DNA from: Blumeriella jaapii
Lineage: Eukaryota > Ascomycota > Leotiomycetes > Helotiales > Drepanopezizaceae
Length of the DNA stretch: 64,000 nucleotides
Direction of reading: 5' to 3'
Assembly (NCBI GenBank): GCA_009599575.1
Contig: VWND01000012.1
Location: 558,001-622,000 of the forward strand
Shown here piece by piece: positions 11,391 through 22,310 of the stretch; the stretch's first letter is position 1, and every line of letters begins with the position of its first letter. Under the pieces are notes generated by a model. It was not told the origin of the DNA, did not search any database, and was given only the letters and a program-made list of their open reading frames with translations. The translations under genes were made by a program, and so were the position numbers.

Positions 11391-13684
11391 GGAGGAAGAG
11401 AGGGGGGGGGAGGAGAAGGAGGAGGAGAAGGAGGAGGGGGAAAGGTATATATATATATATATACAACACCCCACAAAGCAGCGCCGACGACCAGCTCTCT
11501 TTGTAGGCTCGGTGACTCGGACCTTAGGGCGTGCTGACGGGACGAGACGCGCCTGGGTGGGCGGGAAAAGCCAGAAGGAGAGGAAAAGCCGGGAGGAAAG
11601 GAAAAGCCGGGAGGAGAGGAAAAGCCGGGAGGAAAGGAAGGAAAAATGAAATGGGTTGGTGGAGAGCGTGAGGGCGTAGTGTTGTGGAAGCAAGCAAGCG
11701 TGGGATTTTTCAGACGGAAGAAGACATCGCGGTGTTTTTTCGTCGTTGTCAGTGGGAAGATTGTGGTTGGGGTATTTGTTGCTGTCGGGCTCGTGTCGGC
11801 TTTCGCTACTTATATACCTATCTAGGTATGTACCTATACTTATGGTAGGTACCTAGGTAGGTATGTTACACAGTTCAGTACGGTGAGAACGCAGAATACC
11901 ATCTCGGTCGGGAAGGCACGGCGGCACGCGGGTTTGTGATCTGTATATATAAACCCACGCAAGCAATGAATGAATGCACTGTACTGTAAAGGCATGATAG
12001 CAAGGGAACCCCATTCCAGCGAGCCGGTCGCCGGACGACGCATAGCTGACTTGTTGTTTATTTACATGCGCCTCGAACCGAGAGCCGAGGTCGCGCGCGA
12101 TACACGTGATGGATAAATCACGTGGCGAATCGATCGGGTATTCAGGATCCTGGTCTTGCTCCACGGCCCGTGACAGAATAGCATCCCTTTTCACCATCCA
12201 AATCCTCGCGCCCAACCCCACAGCGGACGTGCGGCATGGGCGGGGAACGGGGCTCTCGGAATGGCATCGGTGGTGGTGCGAGATCCCTTCAGGTACGGTA
12301 CGGTACGGTACCGGACCGCGTCCGATGCTCACATCGGCCAGCACGGCTCGCTGGCGTCTGGAGGGTACGGAGGATGGATGGCGCGTCAGGGAAGATCGTG
12401 TGAGCCTGGTAGGTAAGTGAGGGGCAGGAGATGAGATGAGCGGAGACGCGTAAGAGGCGTATAGTTTGTATGTATGTTTAGTATGTATAGTATATACTGT
12501 TTGTATAGTATGTACGTACAGTGCTGTACCGTACCGTACCGTGGCGTACCTACCTACATAGGTACTGTGCAGTATGTACAGCACAGTCCCTGAGTAACGA
12601 AATCCCCATCAAAGTGAGCAACGAGGAAAGAGAAGGATGATTCAAGCACAAGCAAACCAGGATCCCATGACGTGTACGCCCTTCCTTCAGGTCCCCTCCC
12701 CACGCCTCGAGTCATGTCACGGTGTTGTACATAATGATATTGGATGTCCTGTTGGTGTTCTGCTCCTGAGATGAGAGCAGCTGAAGGCGGCAACACCGGG
12801 ACATCTGTGGCGGCGGTTTGGCGGTGACTGGACGGTAGGTGTTACGTGGTTACGTGGTTGTGGTTAGGTGGTTGTGTTACGTGGTTGTGGTTAGGTGGTT
12901 GGGTTTACGTATTTACATGTGTACGGTACAGTACATGCGTGTAGATATACTGTGCTGTACGGTACCGTGCGGTGATGTGCATTTATATATATGCAGATAT
13001 ACGGTACCGTCAAGTACTGTATTTACTGTACATATATACATATACTGTACATACATATACATATACCGTACACATACATAGGTATACATTTACATATACA
13101 TCAACGACCTTCAGATATACATCACCTACCTGCAGATATACATATATACCTGTAATACACATACTTACCGACCTGCAGATATACATAAATACCTATAATG
13201 TCCATAACACATACATATATACTACCTGCAGATAAACATACATACACACCTATAATTCACATATATTCCCACCTACACCAACATCACTTCCATCCATCCC
13301 ACCTACACCACCAACCACCACCACCAACACACCGACACCACACAACCCGACCCTTCTCATCATCCACGGCCCGCCCGAAGCCATCGGATCCCATGAAAAT
13401 GAAACGCTCCATCTGAGCAAATCCCTTCCGCCGTCGGCCAATCCGGGCGCCGCCGTTGACGCGCCCGAGTCGCGACCCTCCCGAGTCGAGCGAGAGAATC
13501 CTGCGGCCTTCGCGCCCCGTTCGGAGCGCCCTCGAGCGCCTCGCCGCCGCTCGTGAACCTCGCCCATTTCTCTCTCTCATCTTCGCTCCTCATCTTCGCT
13601 CTTCATCTTCGCTCCTCATCTTCCCCGTCGAGAGCCCTTGCGCCCGCAACACCGCCAACACCGCCAACACCCAGCGACGGCACG
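11391..13684. other. Repeat-dense intergenic DNA upstream of the permease
   Basis: No gene recognised. Contents include a purine tract and (TA)n at 11391-11462, about four copies of aggaaaagccggga at 11578-11640, taggtaggtacctaggtagg near 11820-11865, two CACGTG sites at 12103-12108 and 12119-12124, and a ggtacggtacggtacggtac block at 12293-12312. Further on are tacgtggttgtggttaggtg repeats at 12842-12905, cctgcagatatacatatata repeats at 13100-13240, and a (C/A)-rich accaccaac tract at 13290-13340. The final ~300 bp before the permease ATG is pyrimidine-rich (tcttcgctcctca repeats), a likely leader. Confidence 0.6.
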
Positions 13685-15552
13685 ATGCAAGACCCCCCTC
13701 CCCCCGCCGCCGGCGAGCTCGCGCGTCGCCAGAGCGCCGAGAAGACGACGACGCGGCTCAGCGACGAGCGCGACGAGGCCGACGAGCGCGACGCCGGCGA
13801 CCTCGCGGCCGACGACCTGCTCCGGAGCTTGGGCTACGAGTCGGAGCTGGTCCGCAACCGCTCGACGCTGCAAGTGGCCTTCATGTCCTTCGTGCTGGCC
13901 TCGATCCCCTACGGGCTCGCCACGACCCTCTACTATCCCCTCGTCGGCGGCGGCCCCTCGACCATCATCTGGGGCTGGCTCGTCGTCTCCCTCATCATCC
14001 TGTGCGTCGGCGTCTCGCTGGCCGAGATCACGTCCGTGTATCCGACGGCCGGCGGCGTCTACTATCAGACCTTCATGCTGTCGCCGCCCGGCTGCCGCAA
14101 GATCATGTCGTGGGTCTGCGGCTGGGCCTACGTCGTGGGCAACATCACCATCACGCTCTCGGTGAACTTCGGCACGACGCTCTTCTTGATCGGCTGCGTC
14201 AACGTCTTCGAGTCGCGCCCGGCCACGGCGACGGAGCCCGCGCGCGGCCTCTGGCAGGCCGAGACGTACCACATCTTCCTGACCTTCGTCGCCATCACGC
14301 TCCTGTGCAACGTGGTGTCCGCGCTGGGGAACCGCTGGCTCCCCTGGCTCGATGTAAGCCGGACCTCGTCGCGCGCCGCCAGATGCTAACCCGCCCAGAC
14401 CTTCGCCATCTTCTGGACCTTCGCGGCCGTCGTGTGCATCGCCGCCTGCATCCTCGCCCTCGCCCGGGGCGGCCGGCGCTCCGCGGCCTTCGTCTTCACC
14501 GGCTTCGAGCCGCAGTCCGGATGGCCGGCCGGATGGGCCTTTTGCGTCGGCCTCCTCCAGGCGGCCTACGCGACCTCGTCGACGGGGATGATCATCTCGT
14601 GCGTCGCGTCCCCCTCCCGGCGCCCTTCGCGGTGGCCAGCGCGCGCGATCGCTAACCCACGGCCTCGCGCAGCATGTGCGAGGAGGTCCAGAAGCCCAGC
14701 GTGCAGGTCCCCCGCGCCATGGTCGGCACCATCGTCCTCAACACCGTCTGCGGCTTCGTCTTCCTCGTCTGTCTGGTCTTCGTGCTCCCCGACATCACCA
14801 TGCTCGCCAACCTCGCCGGCGGCCAGCCGACGCCCGTGATCATCGCCACCGCCGTCGGCTCGCACGGCGGCGCCTTCGCCCTGCTGGTCCCCCTCATCGT
14901 GCTCGCCCTCTTCTGCGGCATCGGCTGCACCACGGCCGCCTCGCGCTCCATCTGGGCCTTCTCGCGCGACGGCGCCATCCCCGGCGCGAAGTGGTGGAAG
15001 CAGATCGACCCGCGGCTCGACGTCCCCTTCCACGCCATGATGCTCAGCGCCGCCGTCCAGGTCCTCCTCGGCATCTTGTACTTTGGCTCCTCGGCCGCCT
15101 TCAACGCCTTCTCGGGCGTCGGCGTCATCTGCTTGACGGTCAGCTACGCCGTGCCCATCGCCGTCTCGCTCCTCGGCCGCCGCTCGCACATCTCCATGGG
15201 CAAGTTCGACATGGGCCTGCTGGGTCTCGTGTGTAACGTGGTGGCGCTCGGTCAGTGGCCGCCTCTGGGCCCCCTCCCTCCCTCCTCCCCCCCCCCCTCT
15301 GTGTCTCGGGGCTAACCCGCCCCAGCCTGGTCCGCCCTCGCCATCCCCCTCTTCTGCATGCCCGCCGTCATCCCCGTCACGGCGGGCACCATGAACTACG
15401 CCGCGGTCGTGCTCGTCGCCTTCTTCCTCGTCGCCGGCGGCTGGTACCTCGTCTGGGGCAAGCAGAACTACGTGGGCCCCCCGGTCCAGGACGAGGCCGT
15501 GCCTGCGCGACGCCCGTCGCAGCGTTCCGCGTCCCCTCCGCGGCCCTTGTAG
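13685..15552 (+). CDS. APC-superfamily amino-acid/GABA/choline-type permease
   Basis: Plasma-membrane or organellar transporter of the fungal amino-acid/choline permease subfamily (UGA4/HNM1-like), moving a nitrogenous substrate with cations. Four exons in phase (13685-14353, 14399-14598, 14673-15250, 15326-15552) give 557 aa and about 12 hydrophobic segments. After a charged N-terminal tail come SLGYESELVRNRSTLQVAF, SFVLASIPYGLATTLYYPL and GWLVVSLIILCVGVSLAEI with TSVYPTAGGVYYQ, the classic first-helices region. STGMIISMCEEVQKPSVQVP in the middle is diagnostic for this subfamily. The chosen ATG (MQDPPPPAAG) directly precedes the tail; the longer in-frame extension is leader sequence. Substrate cannot be read from sequence: GABA, choline and polyamine carriers all share these motifs. 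Confidence 0.92.
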
Positions 15553-17642
15553 ATGCCGTCGCCTGGTCGCCCCGGGCGCTTGATTCGTGTGTGCGGGAAT
15601 GCGTGCCGATGCGTGTGTGTGACATGAGATGTATGATGTGCGATGCGATGCGATGCGATGCCTCTTGCGCCTACGCGACACCGCATGCGCGGCCCGATGC
15701 GCGCCACCCACCGGACCCAGGCGCCTTCCGTTGCCACGGTACGTACTGTACCGTACCGTACGATTGCCTCTGTCGGTGGGAGAGACGATCCGGACGTTCC
15801 ACCGCGGTACCCACGCCCTTGCAACCGATGCCCGATGTGTCCGCCCCAACGCCCTTGCGATCGATCCCTCCGCGCGCGCCCGACGCCCAGCACTGCTCTC
15901 TATCTGCCTATCTATCTGCCTAGCTATCTGCCCAGCTATCTGCCCAGCTATCTGCCCAGCTATCTGCCCATCTATCTCGCTCCTCCCGAAGAAGTGTCCG
16001 GAGAGGTCCGCTGTGCCTGCACTTGGTAAGTCTGTATAGTATCGACCACTGGTTTGTGGGAGAGTGGCGGAGAGAGAAATCACGTCGTCGGTTGAGAATG
16101 CCATGTGCCCTAAGCAACACCCTGTACACGCGCAGATCTGCTGTTGGTTATCCCGCTCCTTTTGGATGAAGTGAGAGATGTGCTCATGGGCCTCGCTTCT
16201 TCCATGTGTGTTGGTGCCATGATTTTCCTAGCGTTTTCGGGGTTGAGTGCAGAGTCGTGAACACCTGGTCGTGCGAACACCACAGAATGTATATCTACTG
16301 CACATGAAAGTACCTGCGCACTGTGCCTCTGTTCCTATCATGTCACTCACGTTTTCTCGCACGCCAAGATTTACGAGTCCTGACAACAACAGTACCGATG
16401 TATTTCATGACCCTACACATACAGAACTGTATATAAACACACTTATCTCAATCAAATCCAACGCCATCGCTGTTCTCGGGGACCATCGGACTTCCGAGCT
16501 GTAGACGCAGATCGATTCTGCATGTTTTCTTTTCCCGACGCATCTAAAAATACATCTAGGTTTCTCCACGCGAGACGCTCGCGATCATGATCCACCACAG
16601 ACTCAACATCTCAGACCTCGTCCAGCACAGCACAGCACAGCACAGCACAGTACTGTACTATGTACTTACTGTACAGTAAGCACATCACCGTCGAAGGCGC
16701 AGCGCCGGCAAACGGACGGTGCGCCAGAAAAGGCTTTGGGAAAACCTTGGATGGTGGATTGGCGCGCGTGCTCTACCGTGTGCTGCTGTACCGTACCGTA
16801 CAAGCTACAGTACAGTACCTACCTAGGTAGTAAGACGAAAGAAAGTTCCCTCCTCCAGATGGCGGCGGCCAGTGGGTTTGTTTTCCAGTCCCGATCGAAC
16901 TGTACAGTACCCTAGAACGGCCCAAGATGGCGAGCACTCGTCACCGCACTGGTCCTGTGAGGAGCAGAGATGCCCGGCCGGCCGGACGGGAATTCATGCA
17001 GCGAGCGAAGCTCGACCGACGCCTCCTCCCATCTGCGACAGCCGCCCGTCGCGTTGGCCCGGCACCGTCCAACCGCGCGCCATCTCTGCGGTGCTGTACT
17101 GTACAGCAGAGTAGAGTATGTATGTATGTATGTATGTATAGTGCGGTACAGTACAGTGCGAGTAGAGGTCCGTCCATGGGTTGGGTTTCATGAGAAGTCA
17201 ACGTGGGAGGTCTGAGGTCTGAGGGCGAGCGGGGGGGGGGGGGGGGAAAGAAGGCGAGAGGACGTGCACGGATGGAATGTAAACAAACCCGAGCGAGCCG
17301 ACGATCGAGGACGATTGGCGAGAGGCTGGCGGCAACGACGTCGACGGCAGCTTCAACTTCAACTTCGGCTTCAACTTCAACGTCAGCTTCAACGTCAGCT
17401 TCAACGTCAGCGTCAACTTCAGCGTCAACTTCAGCGTCAACTTCGACGTCAACCAGCTTCAGCTTCAGCTTCAACTTCAGCTTCAGCTTCAACTTCTGCT
17501 TCAACTGCAACGTCAGCTTCAACTTCAGCTTCAGCTTCTACTTCAACCTCAGCTTCAACTTCAACTTCAACTTCAGCTTCCACTTCCACTTCCACTGCTC
17601 CCCAGCGAGACGACGCCGCACAGGACAGGCACCGAGACGGCA
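15553..17642. other. Intergenic, repeats only
   Basis: No gene recognised. Holds gatgcgatgcgatgc at 15640-15660, tgtaccgtaccgtacg at 15748, a 12-bp array (tatctgcccagc, about six copies) at 15900-15980, cagcacagcacag at 16622-16650, a run of G at 17231-17246, and a 6-bp (ttcaac/ttcagc) tract at 17341-17600. The last is in the probable leader of the next gene. Confidence 0.65.
17341..17600. repeat. TTCAAC/TTCAGC hexamer tract
   Basis: About 260 bp of alternating ttcaac, ttcagc, gtcagc and gtcaac hexamers, ending 40 bp before the BTB ATG. All three forward frames are open and code FNFSFS-, STSAS- or QLQLQ-type peptides. It could lie in the 5' leader; I do not call it coding. Confidence 0.85.
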
Positions 17643-18929
17643 ATGGCTCCCGTCAACAGCCCCATGGCTTGCACGCCCCAGAAGCGGACCCACGATGGCA
17701 GCGGCGGCGGCGGCGGCGACGACGACGGTCCGCGGAGCAAACGTTTGTGCAATCCAGGGCCCGCGCCGAATCTCTTGTTGGTGTCCATCTTTTCCCCCTT
17801 CCTCTGTTTCGCGCACCAGCTAGCCCACTCGATGCTGACTCGGCTCTTGCTTGCCCGCTCCAGAGAACCCCATCCCATCGTCACCGTGATCTACTCCTCC
17901 TCTACCACTGCCGCCGCCGACGACGACGACGACAACAACAACAACCACAGCAACAGCCCGACGCCCTTCCGCGTCCACAAGAACTACATCTGCCACTACT
18001 CGGGCCACTTCCGGGCCGCCTTCGCGCCCGCGACGGAGACGGAGACGGTCGCGCTCCGCGCCCGCGCCCCGCCCGACATCTTCGGCCTGTTCATCAGCTG
18101 GCTGTACACGCAAGCCATCGCCGGCCCGCACGGCGGCCTGCCCAGCTGCGGCGCGCTGATCCAGCTCTGGCTCCTGGGCGCGACGCTCGCGGCGCCCGCG
18201 CTGCAGAACCAGGCGCTGCTCGCGCTGGACCGCGCGCGCCGCGCCGGCGCCGTGCCGCCCTGCGCCCTGCGCGCCGTCTACGCCGACACGCCCGAGGGCT
18301 CCCCGCTGCGGCGCTACCTCGTGCGCGCGTGTGCCGCGGCCTGTGGGCCGTGGGAGCCCGACATGGCTGCCTGGCCGCGCGCCGCGCTGTGGGAGATGGT
18401 GGCTTTTCTGAGAGGGGGAGGGGGGAGGGGGGAGGGGGAGTGGCAGGGGGAGGGCCGCGTGGGTGCCGGAGGGGGAGGAGTTGGAGGCGTTTTTGGTCGG
18501 GGATGGGGATGGGGGGGGGGGGGGAGGGGGAGGTTGACGGGAGCGATGGATCTGGAGATGGAGATGGAGATGGAGATGGATCTGGATATGGAGATGATTA
18601 CGGAGACGGATATGCAAACGAACACGCATACAGCTACCCATCTCGGAAATGCTGGCAGGACATCGAAGAGCATGACTTGCGCCGCAACGGCAACACGAAG
18701 GACGCGTATTCCTCGAGCTCGGAGGACCTGGACTTGGACCTGGACCTGGACCTGGACCTGGACTCGGATCTGGACTTGGGTGGATATGCTGGCGAGGGTG
18801 GATATGCTGGCGAGGGTCAATATGCTGGCGAGGGTCAATATACTGCTGCTGCTGCTGGCGAGCATGAGCATGAGCATGAGGATGAGCATGAACATGAGCA
18901 TGAGGTCGCGCGTCAACCGTTGCCCGTGA
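17643..18929 (+). CDS. BTB/POZ-domain protein with Gly/Asp-rich tail (3' frame uncertain)
   Basis: BTB domains mediate dimerisation or cullin-3 binding; the partner here is unknown. After an N-terminus with a basic motif (PRSKRLCN) comes TVIYSSS, an acidic/Asn loop, then FRVHKNYICHYSGHFRAAF, the BTB core. IFGLFISWLYTQAI and LIQLWLLGATLAAPALQNQ continue the fold. An 87-nt in-frame intron (17777-17863, with a gctgac branch site) is likely but optional, giving 399 or 428 aa. Beyond 18400 the sequence is G-rich with 14 G at 18511-18524. Downstream, this frame gives TWTWTWT and SMSMRM repeats. A frame offset by one base gives DLDLDLDLD, GGYAGEG and EHEHEHED up to a stop at 19006, which looks more like a real acidic tail. 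The true end may therefore be 19006. Confidence 0.72.
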   Translation: MAPVNSPMACTPQKRTHDGSGGGGGDDDGPRSKRLCNPGPAPNLLLVSIFSPFLCFAHQLAHSMLTRLLLARSREPHPIVTVIYSSSTTAAADDDDDNNNNHSNSPTPFRVHKNYICHYSGHFRAAFAPATETETVALRARAPPDIFGLFISWLYTQAIAGPHGGLPSCGALIQLWLLGATLAAPALQNQALLALDRARRAGAVPPCALRAVYADTPEGSPLRRYLVRACAAACGPWEPDMAAWPRAALWEMVAFLRGGGGRGEGEWQGEGRVGAGGGGVGGVFGRGWGWGGGGRGRLTGAMDLEMEMEMEMDLDMEMITETDMQTNTHTATHLGNAGRTSKSMTCAATATRRTRIPRARRTWTWTWTWTWTWTRIWTWVDMLARVDMLARVNMLARVNILLLLLASMSMSMRMSMNMSMRSRVNRCP

Positions 18930-19006
18930 GCGATGATAACAGCTGTAGATATCAGTGGAAAACGGCGGTGGCTGCCACAGATGGGATAGATGGCTTAGAT
19001 GGATAA

Positions 19007-19797
19007 TGACTTAGATGGATTATGGTATAGATGGATAGATGGTGATGGCTTAGATAGATGGGTAGATGGATGATGATGGCTTAAATGAATAGATAGATAG
19101 ATGGATGATGATGATAGATGGTGATGGCTTAGATGGATGGATGGATGGGTGATGATGGCTTAGATGAATGATGGCTTAGATGGCTTAGATGGATGATGAT
19201 GGCTTAGATAGATGGCTTAGATAGATGGCTAGATGGCTAGATGGCTTAGATGGCTTAGATGGCTTAGATAGATGGATGATAGATGGATGGATGATGATGA
19301 TGGATGATGATGATAGATGGCTAGATGGATGATGATGATGATGATGGCTTGTGTCGGAATTAGAAATAGCGGTTTGCGATTCGTCTTATTTTGTGTTTTG
19401 TATTGTATTGTTTTTTGCATTGTTTTGCATCGTTGTTGGTGGTGGTGTTGGTGGTGTTGGTTGGTGGTGTTGGTGTTGGTGGTGGTGGTGGAGGTGTTTG
19501 GTTGGTGCTGTGGTGTTGGTGTTGGTGTTATTCGTCGTGGTTGGTTTCGCGGCTGGGTTGTGCTGTGCTGGTGGTGGTTTTTTTGGTTGGTGTTTGGTGG
19601 TGGTGGTGTTGGTGGTGGTGGTGGTGTTGGTGGTGGGTGTTGTTGGTGTTGGTGTTGTTGGTGGTGTGCTGTGTTGGTTGGTGGTGTGGTTGGTGTTGTT
19701 GTTGGTGCTGTGCTGAAGCTGTGCTGGAGATAGGACGATTCGAATGAATGAATGAATGAATGGTTATTGTTGTTTTTGGGACGGGAGATTTTATTTT
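19007..19797. repeat. GATGGCTTA minisatellite followed by GGTGTTGGT tract
   Basis: From 19000 to 19350 are irregular tandem copies of gatggcttagatggatgatg. From 19435 to 19705 the strand is almost entirely G/T (ggtggtgttggtggtg). Open frames through it on both strands are compositional artefacts. No gene. Confidence 0.85.
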
Positions 19798-19799
19798 TA

Positions 19800-21166
19800 A
19801 TAGTGGGCTGCCTTCCCACATTTATTCTGCGGGCACTCGAATAATGTGGGGGAAAGCAAGTGTCCTATTGCATCCAAGTGTCCCATCTCAGTTCATGATT
19901 TTTTACGATCGCATTTTATATTAAAACACCACCAACGCCAGATATTTAATTACACTAAGTTAAATTATAATAAAAACAAGCAGTTATTTTCAGATTTTGA
20001 ATTAAAAAGTTAAATTTTATTAATAGAAACTAATTTAAATAAGTGTTTTGTACGCATTTTCAATTTTTTCTTCGCTTTTTCGCTTTTAGAAAGCTTATTT
20101 ACATTTGTTTGCAATTAAAATATTATATATAATAATTCAGATTAACTTTTTTAATCGGTTATAAGCTATTCGATAATTATAAAAGCTTTATTAAGCTCGC
20201 GTTTTATTATATATTAAGATTTTCGGCCAAAAAAAAATGCAATTTATTATTTTTAATACGATTTTTTTTTTGTTTTACAGCTTTATTGCTTTTACAATTT
20301 AAAATCCAAGGCTCGTAAGCAGCTTCTTTTTACTTATTATACGCTTAAGCAAAAGCTTTTCGCAAAACTAACGGTGTTTTTTTTACCTTTTGCCTTTTGT
20401 TTTTTTATTTTTCGAATATAAATATTATACCGATATTTAAAAGCTGAAAAGCATATATAAAGTAGCTAGAAAGCTAAAGAAAATATAAGGTTTATTTAGT
20501 TTTAATAAAAGTATATTGTATTTATACGATTCGTAGCCGTTTAATTAATACAATTTCTGATTGGAAATACGTAAAAAAACGATTTAAATTACTTTCACTT
20601 AATCAAAAATGAATGTTCCGACGTAAAATTTAATATAATTTCTATAAATTCTATTCGAATGCAAGCTAAACTTACTTTTCTTTAGTATATTATAATAAAA
20701 TAACTGGCGTTGGAAGTATTTTAATTTAAAATGCGATTATAAAAAATAACAAGTTAAAACAAAACATTTCGTTTCGTAACTTTTAATTAATAAAAATAGA
20801 ACTTTTAACTTATAATTTAATAATAGCTTTCTGTTTTTTATTATTTAACAATTTATTATAATTAAATATCTGGCGTTGATAATGTTTTTATACAAAATGC
20901 GATAATTAAAAATAGAAACTTTAACGAAAATATATAATTTAACAACCTTTAATTAATAAAAATGAAATTTTTATTTTAAAATCTAAAAATAGCTTCCAGT
21001 TTTTATTACTTTTCAATTTGGCGTAATTAAATAATAGTGTTTTAATATGAAATGCTATCGTAAAAAATCATAAACTGAAATGGGACACTTGGATGCAGTG
21101 GGACACTTGCTTTCCCCCACATTATTCGAGTGCCCGCAGAATAAATGTGGGAAGGCAGCCCACTAT
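19800..21166. mobile_element. Non-autonomous DNA transposon with ~140-bp terminal inverted repeats
   Basis: The left end atagtgggctgccttcccac is repeated in reverse complement at the right end. The first ~65 bp match perfectly and the rest of ~140 bp matches with a few, mostly transition, differences. TA at 19798-19799 and 21167-21168 looks like a target-site duplication, which suggests a Tc1/mariner-type target preference. The 1.1-kb interior is very AT-rich, has no reading frame and holds a ~165-bp internal tandem repeat starting ctggcgttg (20704, 20870, partial at 21030). No transposase is present, so movement would need one in trans. I do not recognise the named family. Confidence 0.88.
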
Positions 21167-21168
21167 TA

Positions 21169-21630
21169 CCTTTACCTTTACTTTTACTACTTTTGTTTTT
21201 GCTTTTACTACTTTTGTGAATACTACTTTTGCTTTTACTACTTTTGTGAATACTACTTTTGTGAATACTACTTTTGCTTTTACTACTTTTGCTTTTACTA
21301 CTTTTACTTTTAATACTTTTGCTTTTAATTTTACTGTTGTTGTTGGTTTTGGTTTTGGTGTTAGTGTTGGTGTTGTTGTTGTTGTTGTTTTTACGAATGT
21401 TACGATTGCTGATTGCTATGAATGCTACGATTGCTAAGATTGCTACGATTGCTACGATTGCTAAGATTGCTACGATTGCTACGATTGCTACGATTGCTAC
21501 GATTGCTACTATTGTTATTAAAATTACTAATACTGTTATTGCTACTATTATTATTAATACTACTAATGCTACTAATACAACTAACACTACTAACACTACC
21601 AACACTACTAACACTACCCTGGAGGCAGAC
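21169..21630. repeat. Simple repeats beside the inverted-repeat element
   Basis: Three arrays follow each other: tttactacttttgc/gtgaatac units (21175-21310), gttggtgttgttg (21345-21390), then ctacgattg and actactaac units (21415-21620). All are T- or A-skewed triplet-like repeats open in several frames; no gene. Confidence 0.85.
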
Positions 21631-22202
21631 TTGGTTCAGCGGAGGCGTGTCTCGAGTTGAGATGGTTATGGAGTAAGTAGTGCGGTGAGTATTCGCTATC
21701 TGATACCATATGTCGAGATCGGTACGACGTGGTATAGGCTCGCGCCGTGACGGGCTCGGGTGCGACTGCACGTCCTCCTCGCATTTGCTTGGACTCGGAG
21801 AGGGAGAGAAGCCCCAATGACAGAGAGCAGATAGAGCGCCCTTGTGAGGCAAAGATCGCGTGGCTGCCGAGAACATCTGGGACAGGCGAGCAGCAGCGTT
21901 CTCGCTTGTTGACATGCGAGAGTTGCTGTGCGCGAGTTAGACGACAGATCGGGCTGCTCGAGTGAGGGCCAGATGGGGTTGAGATGGATGCTACAGTACT
22001 TAGGCGAGCGAAGTAGCTCCGCGGGAGGCTTTTGATAGTGCGGTTCTTGGTAAATACACCGAGTGAGGGTGTGCGTCGTTGATAACGGCGATGGGGTATC
22101 ATTCGCAAATCAAGGTGCTGTGTTAGAAAAAAAAACAAAAAAAAAAAAAAAGAAAACAAAAAAAAAACAAAAACCCAAAAAAAGAAAACAAAACAAAAAC
22201 AA

Positions 22203-22204
<2 letters not shown>
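21631..22204. other. Unassigned sequence between repeat arrays
   Basis: Ordinary-composition DNA with no recognised gene; the last 80 bp is A-rich (aaaaaacaaaa). It would be the 3' flank of the minus-strand BTB gene. Confidence 0.5.

Positions 22205-22261
<57 letters not shown>
22205..22261. repeat. Uninterrupted 57-nt poly-C tract
   Basis: Fifty-seven consecutive C on the + strand, preceded by ~80 nt of A-rich sequence. It is G on the coding strand of the BTB/coiled-coil gene and begins 50 bp after that gene's stop codon, so a transcript could carry a long poly-G in its 3' UTR. Confidence 0.95.
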
Positions 22262-22310
22262 TTTAGACAGCTCTCGAGACTGTCCGTTTGCCAGGTCCCC
22301 TGGCCAAGGA

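Noticed and set aside
10509..11649. Open frames of 150-224 codons in the GTACT array
   Set aside because: Translate to LYWYCTYC-type repeats in more than one frame; they mirror the DNA repeat.
12060..12100. Possible tRNA T-arm (ggttcgagg on the minus strand)
   Set aside because: No matching acceptor, D-arm or anticodon stem could be folded around it by eye; no tRNA found in the window.
17264..17640. Long forward frame with ASTSAS / QLQLQ peptides before the BTB gene
   Set aside because: Hexamer repeat open in all frames. The BTB core lies in a different frame and has its own good ATG at 17643.
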